Positions 1 through 7,359 of a stretch of DNA of 8,355 nucleotides are shown here, in pieces (within the stretch, counting starts at the first letter, position 1; each line of letters starts with the position of its first letter). The notes below the pieces were generated by a model. The model did not search any database. It saw nothing but the letters and a program-made list of their open reading frames with translations, and had not been told where the DNA came from. This DNA comes from Gammaproteobacteria bacterium (GTDB lineage: Bacteria > Pseudomonadota > Gammaproteobacteria > Pseudomonadales > GM7GCV1): positions 1-8,355 of the forward strand of contig JAURLY010000095.1 in assembly GCA_030830945.1 (NCBI GenBank), in the 5' to 3' direction. The translations under genes and the position numbers were made by a program.

Positions 1-8
1 CACACAAC

Positions 9-14
9 AGGAGG
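9..14 (+). promoter_or_regulatory. Ribosome binding site deciding a GTG start
   Basis: AGGAGG lies 5 nt before the GTG at 20. This is a perfect Shine-Dalgarno match at good spacing. The competing in-frame ATG at 62 has only an AGGA one nucleotide upstream, which is too close to work well. The strong site therefore favours GTG 20 as the start of the cytochrome lipoprotein. Confidence 0.75.
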
Positions 15-19
15 GGTTT

Positions 20-2704
20 GTGAATAACCAGATTTTTCACAGGATATCGCTGGCTGCAGGAATGCAGTTGAAAAAGTCGGTGGCGATAATGTTTGCCACT
101 GTCTTTGTCGCTGCTTGTTCGCAAGACGGACAGGACGTTTCCCCGGCTGAGATTCAAAACGATAATATTTTACGTTCTGAGTTAAATCGTCCTTGGCCGG
201 CAGCAGTGCCTCCCACCGAAGAACTGCCAGACCCCGCAGTCGCGCGCAGTCCGGAAGAGGCAATCAAGACCATTACCACAGCACCGGGATACCAATTGGA
301 ACTGGTTGTCTCAGAGCCATTGGTTCAGGATCCGATCATAGGAGAATTTGATTATGACGGGCGCCTTTGGGTTCTGGAAATGCGAGGTTTTGCTTACGAG
401 GAAGATATGCAGAACTCCTGGGAGCCAACCAGTGAGCTAGTAATTTTGGAAGATACAGATGGCGACACGGTGTTTGATAAACGCACAGTGTTCATGGATG
501 AGTTGATCCTGCCTCGGTCGTTCAAAGTGCTGGATAAAACCTGTGCCCTGGTAGGTGCACCTCCTAATCTATTTCATGCCTGTGATACCGATGGCGATCT
601 GCAGGCAGATACTCGTGAAATCATTAATGACACTTTCTCAGAAGAAGGTGTGCTCGAGCATGGGGCCAATGGACTGTATTGGGGCATGGATAACACCATT
701 AATGTGTCCGAGCACAACTGGCATCTTAAAATCAGTGAAGACGGGTTTTACACTTCCCCGATTCACTGGCGCGGTCAGTGGATGATTAGCCAGGATGATG
801 CTGGTCGAATCTATCGAAACGTAAACAGCAACCCGCTTCATGTTGATTATATTTCGCCGGATTACTATGCCCGTAACTTCAATCTGATTCGTACGACAGG
901 TAATTACTACGACCTGATTGACCAGAGTGAAGCGGAAATATGGCCAATCAGGCCTACCCCTGGCCTTAACCGAGCTTATCGCGCCATGGCGTTGAGACCG
1001 GATGGTTCCGCAAGTTACTACGGTGGTACCTCGTCCCCCATGATCTTCCGCGGCGATCGTTTGCCTGAAGAGATCCAGGGTGAGCCACTAGTAGTGGACA
1101 GCCCGACCAATCTGATACACCTTCTAAGACTGGAAGATGATGGTACCGGAAATCTTTATGCCGACGATTTTTATGATCGCGGTGAAATTATTGCTTCTAC
1201 CGATGAGCGTTTCCGCCCTGTTCATATGGTTCCAAGCTGGGACGGTACTTTCTATGTGATCGATATGTACCGCGGTGTATCCCAGGATTACCCCTATCAG
1301 ACTAGTTATCTGAAAAATTATATTGAAGAGAACGGTTTGGCTGCACATCGCGGATTGGGCAGGGTTTACCGGGTTGTGCACAGTGATTATGAGCTGGATA
1401 ACGAGAAACCTTCCATGAGCGATGACTCACCTCTTGAACTGGTAAGTCATCTGACACATCCAAATGGCTGGTGGCGTGATACTGCGCAGCAGTTGCTGGT
1501 TCAGCGAGCCGATAAAGAAGCGGTACCAGCGCTGCGCGATTTGGTGCTGAATTCTGAAAACGAAAAAGCACGACTGCATGCACTCTGGTCGCTGGATGGA
1601 ATGGAAACCATGGGAGTTGAAGGCGCCGTTAGTGCTGAGATGGTATTAGCCGCACTGAATGATTCCTGGTGGGCAATTCGTGCCTCCGGTATTCGTCTTG
1701 CAGAACCCTGGTTGCGAGAAGGAGACATTGCAATGGCTGACGCAGTAATGAGCCTGCTGGAAGATCAGCATTGGCAAGTGCGTCGCCAATTAGCGGCCTC
1801 GTTGGGTGAATTGCCAGAAGATCAGCGAATGGAACCTCTGGTTCAAGTTCTGACGCTCTATGGTGATCAAGACCAGACAACAGTAGATGCTGCCATCAGT
1901 GGCCTGGCAGGAATGGAAGAAGACTTCCTTGCGTTATGGCTTGAGCAAGACGAGCCCCATGCGGATGTCGCAGGTATGTTGGCTGGAGCTATGGCCAAGC
2001 CCAAGGATGTCGATACGGTCGAGCATCTAATCGCCATGGCAACTGATGAAGGTCTTCCCGAAGAAGTACGTGCGCGCATGCTTCATGGAATGGCGCAAGG
2101 TCTCGAAGGAGCTGATGGACGTGCTCGCGGTGGTGCAGTTGCTGGCGGTCGTGCCGGTGGTGCGCCTCCGGGTATGAGGCCTGATCGTCCGCCTGTTGTA
2201 CAAATAGATATCAGTGAGGAGCCTGCAGAACTTCTGAGTCTTATTGAAAATTCAGAAGGACGATTGGCAGATGCAGCTGCATATGCTGAAGCAACGCTTG
2301 GATGGCCAGGCAAGCCTCGCATTGAAGGGCGTCCTCGAACCGAGGCCGAAGAACAGCTCTTTGTTGCAGGGCAGGAAATATATCGTACTCACTGCGCGGC
2401 ATGCCATGGGCCGGAAGGTTTGGGTACGGCTGCGGGTAAACCGTTAGCCGGCTCAACGTTTGTCAATATGGGCGGGGAAGTCTTTGCGGCCATATTGTTG
2501 CAAGGCAAGGAAGGCAATACTGGATTAATGCCACCGCAACCGACCATGACTGATGAGCAGTTGGCATCAGTTATTACCTATGTGCGAGGAGCATTTGGTA
2601 ATACGTCCAATCCGCTAAATGCAATCGCTGTTGGGGAATACCGGCAGATGCTATCGTTCCGCAAGATTCCCTGGACGGAAGAAGAGCTGATCGAGCTCGA
2701 CTAA
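20..2704 (+). CDS. PVC-type CxxCH cytochrome lipoprotein: beta-propeller dehydrogenase-like domain, HEAT repeats, cytochrome c
   Basis: An 894-aa exported lipoprotein. Residues 16-33 form a signal peptide ending in a lipobox (VAAC, Cys33), so it should be anchored to a membrane facing the periplasm or cell surface. Residues about 85-455 resemble the 'putative membrane-bound dehydrogenase' (Piru_Ver_Nterm / DUF7133-like) beta-propeller. This part carries two DxDGDxxxD calcium-loop-like motifs at 145-153 and 189-197. Residues about 470-690 are helical HEAT-like repeats. A Gly/Ala/Arg/Pro linker spans about 697-725. Residues about 775-870 are a class I cytochrome c with C792-A-A-C795-H796 and probable distal ligand Met837 in a GLMPP context. 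The family is well known in Planctomycetes and Verrucomicrobia and also occurs in Proteobacteria, but enzymology is scarce. I infer oxidation of a sugar or alcohol with electrons passed to the heme. The GTG start adds a long 14-residue n-region; an ATG at 62 would give a more standard signal peptide. The promoter lies outside the window. Confidence 0.88.
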   Translation: MNNQIFHRISLAAGMQLKKSVAIMFATVFVAACSQDGQDVSPAEIQNDNILRSELNRPWPAAVPPTEELPDPAVARSPEEAIKTITTAPGYQLELVVSEPLVQDPIIGEFDYDGRLWVLEMRGFAYEEDMQNSWEPTSELVILEDTDGDTVFDKRTVFMDELILPRSFKVLDKTCALVGAPPNLFHACDTDGDLQADTREIINDTFSEEGVLEHGANGLYWGMDNTINVSEHNWHLKISEDGFYTSPIHWRGQWMISQDDAGRIYRNVNSNPLHVDYISPDYYARNFNLIRTTGNYYDLIDQSEAEIWPIRPTPGLNRAYRAMALRPDGSASYYGGTSSPMIFRGDRLPEEIQGEPLVVDSPTNLIHLLRLEDDGTGNLYADDFYDRGEIIASTDERFRPVHMVPSWDGTFYVIDMYRGVSQDYPYQTSYLKNYIEENGLAAHRGLGRVYRVVHSDYELDNEKPSMSDDSPLELVSHLTHPNGWWRDTAQQLLVQRADKEAVPALRDLVLNSENEKARLHALWSLDGMETMGVEGAVSAEMVLAALNDSWWAIRASGIRLAEPWLREGDIAMADAVMSLLEDQHWQVRRQLAASLGELPEDQRMEPLVQVLTLYGDQDQTTVDAAISGLAGMEEDFLALWLEQDEPHADVAGMLAGAMAKPKDVDTVEHLIAMATDEGLPEEVRARMLHGMAQGLEGADGRARGGAVAGGRAGGAPPGMRPDRPPVVQIDISEEPAELLSLIENSEGRLADAAAYAEATLGWPGKPRIEGRPRTEAEEQLFVAGQEIYRTHCAACHGPEGLGTAAGKPLAGSTFVNMGGEVFAAILLQGKEGNTGLMPPQPTMTDEQLASVITYVRGAFGNTSNPLNAIAVGEYRQMLSFRKIPWTEEELIELD

Positions 2705-2723
2705 AGTTAAGTTGATTATCAAG

Positions 2724-2760
2724 AAGGGGTCCGGTTTCAATTGAGAGCCGGGCCCTTTTT
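2724..2760 (+). terminator. Intrinsic terminator of the cytochrome lipoprotein gene
   Basis: An 8-bp GC-rich stem (GGGTCCGG at 2727-2734 with CCGGGCCC at 2748-2755, one T-G pair) is followed directly by five T. The loop can fold further through TTTC/GAGA around AATT. It starts 22 nt after the TAA stop, so the permease gene downstream is probably a separate transcription unit. Confidence 0.9.
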
Positions 2761-2795
2761 CTTGACGAAGATTTTTATCTCAGGCACAGTCCCTC

Positions 2796-2811
2796 AAACT
2801 GTATACAGTTT
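2796..2811. promoter_or_regulatory. Perfect 16-bp palindrome, putative GntR/FCD operator
   Basis: AAACTGTATACAGTTT is a perfect palindrome. Its core TGTATACA matches the t-GTa-tAC-a pattern known for FadR-subgroup GntR regulators. A regulator of exactly this subgroup is encoded convergently at 4395-5084. The site lies about 23 nt upstream of the -35 box of the permease promoter. A repressor here would either loop, block an activator, or act on an unrecognised overlapping promoter. Assignment to this regulator is inference. Confidence 0.6.
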
Positions 2812-2816
2812 TATTT

Positions 2817-2833
2817 GGCCACACTTTGTGGCC
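2817..2833. repeat. Inverted repeat GGCCACA-CTT-TGTGGCC abutting the -35 box
   Basis: Two perfect 7-bp arms are separated by 3 nt, ending one base before the -35 hexamer of the permease promoter. The position (about -52 to -36) suits a class II activator site or a second operator. It lacks a T-run, so it is not a terminator. No family can be assigned. Confidence 0.45.
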
Positions 2834-2862
2834 TTGTCAGATTATTGGGTTGTTTATATAAA
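2834..2862 (+). promoter_or_regulatory. Sigma70-type promoter of the GntP permease gene
   Basis: TTGTCA (2834-2839) and TATAAA (2857-2862) are separated by 17 nt. Each hexamer matches consensus at 5 of 6 positions. Transcription would start near 2869, giving a leader of about 65 nt before the ATG at 2934. Confidence 0.65.
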
Positions 2863-2933
2863 ATTTTATGGTTGGGTGGGGTTAGAAGCCTGTTGTCCAT
2901 AAAGAAAATAATTAATCGGGGAGAATTCTCGTA

Positions 2934-4316
2934 ATGAATTTACTACTGTTACTCGCTGCGATTGGCGTACTGCTTTTCTTTATTCTAGGATTAAGAATTC
3001 AGGCATTTGTATCGCTACTCGTTGTATCTATTGGTTTTGGCATAGTAGCGGGCATGGACCCGCTCGATGCAGTGCAATCCGTGCAAAATGGAATTGGGGG
3101 CACACTTGGCTACGTAGCCACTGTGGTCGGATTGGGGGCCATGTTTGGTGCCTTGCTAGAGGCTTCCGGTGGTGTAGGGAATTTGGCCAAGGCCATGACG
3201 GATAAAGCTTCCGATAGGGGAGCCCAATGGTCTCTTTCCTTTGTTGGCTTTTTGATTTCCATTCCTATCTTTCTGGATGTGGCGCTGATTATTTTGGCTC
3301 CACTGTTGATTGGTCTTGCCAGAAAATCGGGCAGAACGGTAGCGTACTATGGCTTGCCGTTGACAGCGGGCCTTTTGGTGACTCACTCCTTTATTCCGCC
3401 AACGCCTGGACCTATTGCCGTGACCGAATTGATCGGGGCGGATCTGGCCTGGGTAATTTTAGTTGGTGTTGTTTGCGGTGTGCCGGCAATGATTCTGGGT
3501 GGGCCATACTGGACCCCGATTGCTCTTAAATGGGTTGGTCAGGATGGGACTCATCATTCTCACGATGATGATGAACCCCATACAAGTCCGGCTGATCTTG
3601 ATGTGAAGCCGGTTGACGAAACTCTTCAGGCGGGAGCAAAAGCCGCCGTGATTGCCATTCTTTTGCCCATTATTCTTATTCTTTTGGGTTCTACGGCCAA
3701 GTATTGGCTCGGTGACGGCAATTCGCTCAGAACTGTGCTCGAATTCTTTGGCCATCCATTCCTGGCTCTGATTGTCGCTGTGCTGTTTACTTACTATTTT
3801 TATGGTGTAAAAAAACAAATTCCTCGCTCAGAGCTGTTGCGTATTATGACCAAGGCCATGGAGCCGGCAGGTGTTGTTGTGCTGATTACTGGTGCCGGTA
3901 GCGGCTTCAAGCAAATCCTGATTGACTCTGGTATGGGTGCCAGTCTGGCAGATGCGGTTAATCCGGAGGCGGTACCTATTGTTGTTTTTGCCTTCCTAGT
4001 TGCCGTTATTATTCGTGTTGCCCAGGGTTCAGCGACAGTGGCTATGATTACTAGTGCTGGGCTTACCGCGCCAGTCATTAGTGCGTTTATTGCAAACGGA
4101 GTGGAATATTCCAATTTTCAACTGGCCTTGATCGTTATTGCTATCTCATCTGGCGCCTCAGTGCTCTCACACGTGAATGATTCAGGATTCTGGCTGGTTA
4201 GCCGTTACTTGAATCTGAATGAAGGGCAGGCATTAAAAACCTTCACGACACAGACGACTATTATTGGTGTCGTTGGCTTTGTGATGGTGCTTATGCTTTG
4301 GTTCCTTATAGCTTAG
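2934..4316 (+). CDS. GntP-family gluconate / sugar-acid permease
   Basis: A 460-aa polytopic inner-membrane protein of normal length for the GntP (gluconate:H+ symporter) family, which imports gluconate and related hydroxy-acids. The hydrophobic N-terminus (residues 1-40), the conserved HSFIPPTPGP segment (151-160) and the C-terminal SHVNDSGFW motif (412-420) are characteristic. A hydrophilic loop near 202-230 is unusually rich in His and Asp (HHSHDDDEPH at 207-216). The ATG follows a GGGGAG ribosome site (2918-2923) by 10 nt. The gene has its own promoter and operator-like sites and ends before a bidirectional terminator. The neighbouring GntR regulator and the upstream dehydrogenase-like lipoprotein suggest uptake of an oxidised sugar product. 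Glycerate, gluconate, galactonate or another acid cannot be distinguished from sequence alone. Confidence 0.92.
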   Translation: MNLLLLLAAIGVLLFFILGLRIQAFVSLLVVSIGFGIVAGMDPLDAVQSVQNGIGGTLGYVATVVGLGAMFGALLEASGGVGNLAKAMTDKASDRGAQWSLSFVGFLISIPIFLDVALIILAPLLIGLARKSGRTVAYYGLPLTAGLLVTHSFIPPTPGPIAVTELIGADLAWVILVGVVCGVPAMILGGPYWTPIALKWVGQDGTHHSHDDDEPHTSPADLDVKPVDETLQAGAKAAVIAILLPIILILLGSTAKYWLGDGNSLRTVLEFFGHPFLALIVAVLFTYYFYGVKKQIPRSELLRIMTKAMEPAGVVVLITGAGSGFKQILIDSGMGASLADAVNPEAVPIVVFAFLVAVIIRVAQGSATVAMITSAGLTAPVISAFIANGVEYSNFQLALIVIAISSGASVLSHVNDSGFWLVSRYLNLNEGQALKTFTTQTTIIGVVGFVMVLMLWFLIA

Positions 4317-4334
4317 GTTGAGGCTGTCGCAACA

Positions 4335-4366
4335 AAAAAGGGCGTGTTTTAAAACACGCCCTTTTT
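4335..4366. terminator. Bidirectional intrinsic terminator between permease and regulator
   Basis: GGGCGTGTTTT/AAAACACGCCC is a perfect 22-nt inverted repeat (4340-4361). It is flanked by A-runs on the left and TTTTT on the right, so it reads as a terminator on both strands. It serves the permease (stop at 4316) and the convergent regulator gene (stop at 4395). Confidence 0.93.
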
Positions 4367-4394
4367 ATTTGAAGATCAAAAAATCCAAATATAC

Positions 4395-5084
4395 CTAGGC
4401 TTCTTCCAGTTGAGCCCCTTCAAATGAGTAGTCCGTCGTCCCAGCAAGACTGGAGTACTTTTCGGGTTCGTCATAATAGACCTTTAAATGGTGCATGACT
4501 GCTTGTTCAGGGCTGGTATCAGATTTGCCAATTACTACATCGAGTAACGAGCGGTGATGGTTTAAGCGCCACTTGGTCGTCTCAACATTTACATGCTGAA
4601 GAGCAGCATGGGCAAAAAGCGATGTCGAAAGCGAGTCTAGCGTGTTGTAAAGGTAGGGATTTCCGGCGATAGACCAAATGGTTCGATGGAACTCAATATC
4701 CATATCGGCCGCGTCTATCTCTTTGCCGCTTTCCCACTGTTCCATACGGTCTACAAGGCTGGTCAATTTGGCTTCAAGCTTTTTGGTCATATTAGCCTGG
4801 CAAAGCTTTATAGCCTCAGCTTCAAGAATAATCCGTACACTGTTTATACGCTGGATGTCTTCCTGGGTTAGTTCGGTTACAAACATTCCCCGTCGGTCAT
4901 GCTTCATAACCAAGCCGTGTTCTCTAAGACGAACCAGAGCTTCACGTACAGGAATACGACTAATATTCATTTCACGAGCAATCATGCTTTCATTAAGTCG
5001 GGTTCCGGGCTGGTAACGTCCGCTGACGATTTCCTCGCGCAGTTGATCGTAAACGTAGTTGCCAATAGTTTTAGGCGGTCTCAT
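4395..5084 (-). CDS. GntR-family transcriptional regulator, FCD (FadR/VanR-like) subgroup
   Basis: A 229-aa DNA-binding regulator. The winged helix-turn-helix covers residues about 8-72 (IGNYVYDQLREEIVSGRY, then the recognition helix around ISRIPVREALVRL). The all-helical FCD ligand-binding domain covers about 78-205. FCD metal-site residues are visible as D129-x3-H133, H176/H177 and H198/H199. I chose ATG 5084 because the product then starts just before the HTH, as is usual, and has the typical length. An in-frame ATG at 5219 would add 45 residues with no family counterpart and would overlap an operator-like repeat. A weak AAGAG lies 12 nt upstream of the chosen start. It likely represses the permease, and perhaps itself, until a small carboxylate binds. 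No terminator is visible between it and the glycosyltransferase genes upstream, so read-through is possible. Confidence 0.88.
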   Translation of the reverse strand: MRPPKTIGNYVYDQLREEIVSGRYQPGTRLNESMIAREMNISRIPVREALVRLREHGLVMKHDRRGMFVTELTQEDIQRINSVRIILEAEAIKLCQANMTKKLEAKLTSLVDRMEQWESGKEIDAADMDIEFHRTIWSIAGNPYLYNTLDSLSTSLFAHAALQHVNVETTKWRLNHHRSLLDVVIGKSDTSPEQAVMHHLKVYYDEPEKYSSLAGTTDYSFEGAQLEEA

Positions 5085-5125
5085 TGCATTAATTGCTCTT
5101 TTACTGATTATTTTTAGTGTTTTTG

Positions 5126-5155
5126 ATAATAGCGCTTCAAGTTTCCTTAACACAA
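5126..5155 (-). promoter_or_regulatory. Possible weak promoter of the GntR regulator
   Basis: On the minus strand TTGTGT (5155-5150) and TATTAT (5131-5126) are 18 nt apart. The -10 is good (5 of 6) but the -35 is poor (3 of 6). The position, about 40 nt upstream of the start at 5084, is reasonable, and would make the longer ATG 5219 start impossible from this promoter. Confidence 0.3.
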
Positions 5156-5209
5156 GGTCGGATTGGCGCTGCAAATAGCGACTGGGTAGATAGAAAGTTA
5201 CCAAGCCAG

Positions 5210-5218
5210 TGTAATACA
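5210..5218. promoter_or_regulatory. TGTA-A-TACA half-site repeat, possible autoregulatory operator
   Basis: TGTAATACA is an inverted repeat of the same TGTA/TACA half-sites found in the permease palindrome, with one central base, a spacing also seen in FadR-subgroup operators. It lies about 130 nt upstream of the chosen regulator start. It is short, so chance occurrence is possible. Confidence 0.3.
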
Positions 5219-5320
5219 TTAAAATTTGGCAATAAATCCATCAAAGTCGGTTTTATGACAGGGAAAGTTTCAATAGGTTCACTTGGGTTTCTGAACTCAT
5301 TCCTTGGAAGGTCCTTGCTG

Positions 5321-6355
5321 TCAGATAAGACTTTTATAGAAATCGGTCAGTGATTTTGCCTCGTCCTCAATTTTGTATTTTCTGAGGACAAGTTCTCTGC
5401 CACTGCGACCCATGCTTTCCAAGTTTTTTTGATTTTGCAATAAAGCATACATTTGCTGGTTTATCATACTTTGGTTATCGCATTCAGCCAGGGAACCTAC
5501 CGCTTGGTCATTAAGAATATCCGGCCAGGCCCCCGCCCTTGTGGCCAATACCGGTGTTTCACTCGCAAGCGCTTCCAGAACAGTTAGCCCGTAACCTTCA
5601 TTGCGGCTTAAGGCACATATTAAGGACATAGACCTGAACAGCTCAGGTATGCGATCAAAGGGCAGTTCCCCGGTAAAAATAATTCGATCTTGCAAATTGG
5701 CCTCTGAAGCCATCTTTTTGCAGTGTTCAACCAGATCCTTGTTATCTATCGCGCCAACAATGATTGCAGTTGCCCCGGGGAGTTTGGGCAAGTTTTCAAT
5801 ACAGGCATTGATAAATAGATCTATGCCTTTCTGTTTTCGGACCCGACCAAAAATACCTATACCGTAGTCGCCGGGAAATCCTGTCGCCTGCCATGCCTCT
5901 TTTTTGTTTCGGGCTGGCGCATATAGGCTCGTGTCGATCCCGTGAGGAATAATGGCTGCTGGTGAATCTTTTAAATAGCTGGCAGCCGCACTGCAGGTAG
6001 AAATGACGGCGTCCATTTCTTGCATAAGCCATTTTGTCAGGAAGCTGTGCTGTCGCTGGGCGGTCGATGTAAACAGGATTTTAAGATTGGCACCACAAAG
6101 TTTTTTTAGAAGCAGCGCTTGAATCATCTCGTCATTCCGGCGTGCGTGAAAGATCACAGGTGACGTTGATTGGTTGCAAAATTTTACCGCCTGACGAAAA
6201 TTTATGGCAATCGATGGGTCGGGCAAGTTGTGCATGCCCAGAACCCTGATCTCGCAGAGGGATTTTTGGTATGACATCGTCTGCAGCATGGTTGAGGTCA
6301 CGCCCGAGAAGCGTTTGTTCGAATTGCCAAGAATGACACGAAGCTGTTGATTCAT
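5321..6355 (-). CDS. GT4-family glycosyltransferase, LpcC-like (LPS core mannosyltransferase-like)
   Basis: A 344-aa GT-B fold glycosyltransferase of family 4. The N-terminal acceptor half includes KRFSGVTSTM (14-23) and a HARRND segment (70-75), both reminiscent of LpcC-type lipopolysaccharide core mannosyltransferases. The C-terminal nucleotide-sugar half has PHGID (137-141), the phosphate-binding FGRVRKQKG (169-177) and the E-x7-E motif E253...E261 (EGYGLTVLE). It should act in the cytoplasm on a lipid-linked or core acceptor. Its ATG overlaps the TGA of the upstream GT2 gene by 4 nt and the ribosome site is poor, which indicates translational coupling. Sugar specificity is inferred only from resemblance. 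Confidence 0.85.
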   Translation of the reverse strand: MNQQLRVILGNSNKRFSGVTSTMLQTMSYQKSLCEIRVLGMHNLPDPSIAINFRQAVKFCNQSTSPVIFHARRNDEMIQALLLKKLCGANLKILFTSTAQRQHSFLTKWLMQEMDAVISTCSAAASYLKDSPAAIIPHGIDTSLYAPARNKKEAWQATGFPGDYGIGIFGRVRKQKGIDLFINACIENLPKLPGATAIIVGAIDNKDLVEHCKKMASEANLQDRIIFTGELPFDRIPELFRSMSLICALSRNEGYGLTVLEALASETPVLATRAGAWPDILNDQAVGSLAECDNQSMINQQMYALLQNQKNLESMGRSGRELVLRKYKIEDEAKSLTDFYKSLI

Positions 6356-7359
6356 ATGTCTGTTTTAGTGGCTCTGTAATTTTTGGATTTGTCGCTCAAG
6401 AAAATGCGGGATTTCCGGCTACTTTTAATAAATGCAGCAACGCGTCGGTAGATTAACTGCTTTTCTTTGGCCTTGGTCACGAGAGTGAGGCATAGAAAAT
6501 GAAGTGTCGTCCAAACTAACAGTTTAAATAAGTTGCTAGCGTTCATTGCATTAAAAACAAACGCTTTTTCAGATCCTGATAAATGTTTCGATACATATAC
6601 GTATTTCGAAATAATAGTTTCGCTTTTACTTAAAACCCGTATTTTTGAGCTCGTTCGGGTAGAGGCCGCGTGAGAGTGCTTAAAAGTTGCTCCATTGTAC
6701 TGTGCTGATAAAAGGCCGATGCTTTGTGCACGTTTGCAGATGTCTTCGTCTTCGCAGTAGAGCCAGAAATCTTCGTCCCAGCCTTCCAGCTTTTCAAAAT
6801 CCTTGGCATCTATAAGAAGTAAGGAGCCGCTGACCCAGTCTACCGTCAACAAACTTTCAGATTCTTGGCGAATGTCTCTGGCGTTGGGGTATTTTTTGGA
6901 ATTGAAAAGCCTGAGAAGAATACGAAGAAAGGGAAAGACGGTTGCTGCAGATGTAAATGGAGCGAATGTCCTTTGAGGCTTGCCGTTATCATTAATCTGG
7001 CGGCCGGTATATATAGAATGCCGCTGATCAGATTCGGCTATGGTTATGAGTCTGGAAAGAGATTGCCAATCTGCGAGAACATCCGGGTTCATGAATAGTA
7101 GCCATTCCCCTCTAGCGTAGCGGGCACCCTGGTTACAACCGTGGGCGTAACCATAGTTGCCTTCGCTTAAATAAACCCGGACGTCAGGGTTTCTGTCAAT
7201 AAAGCCCTGAAGGAATCCGTCATTCGAGTGGTTGTCAATGACGATAATTTCCAACTCGCGATTAATTTGGATGTTAGATGGCAGGGATGTCTTGAGAAAG
7301 TCTATAGCTCTCTGGGAGTAGGTCCACGTCTGAAAATTGACGATGATAATAGATAGCAT
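6352..7359 (-). CDS. GT2-family glycosyltransferase, rhamnosyltransferase-like
   Basis: A 335-aa GT-A fold family 2 glycosyltransferase. SIIIVNFQTW (3-12) opens the nucleotide-binding fold and IDN (41-43) follows. NPD (91-93) takes the place of the DXD metal motif. WVSGSLLLI (175-183) and the acidic YCEDEDIC (201-208) form the catalytic region, and a KHSHAAST segment (228-234) is typical of rhamnosyltransferase-like members (WbbL/RfbF type). Residues about 277-296 are hydrophobic and may attach to the membrane. It is the first gene of a two-gene minus-strand unit, divergent from the rRNA operon, with only a weak AAGAA-like ribosome site. It probably acts in O-antigen, core or exopolysaccharide assembly. 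The donor sugar is not certain. Confidence 0.85.
   Translation of the reverse strand: MLSIIIVNFQTWTYSQRAIDFLKTSLPSNIQINRELEIIVIDNHSNDGFLQGFIDRNPDVRVYLSEGNYGYAHGCNQGARYARGEWLLFMNPDVLADWQSLSRLITIAESDQRHSIYTGRQINDNGKPQRTFAPFTSAATVFPFLRILLRLFNSKKYPNARDIRQESESLLTVDWVSGSLLLIDAKDFEKLEGWDEDFWLYCEDEDICKRAQSIGLLSAQYNGATFKHSHAASTRTSSKIRVLSKSETIISKYVYVSKHLSGSEKAFVFNAMNASNLFKLLVWTTLHFLCLTLVTKAKEKQLIYRRVAAFIKSSRKSRIFLSDKSKNYRATKTDI

Noticed and set aside
2921..2930. Palindrome GAGAATTCTC overlapping the permease ribosome site
   Set aside because: It is only 10 bp and contains an EcoRI-type sequence. It is too short to claim an operator or a translation-blocking hairpin.
3459..3818. A 119-aa minus-strand reading frame inside the permease gene
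   Set aside because: It is a shadow of the permease, whose frame has strong family motifs throughout. It has no recognisable domain or ribosome site.
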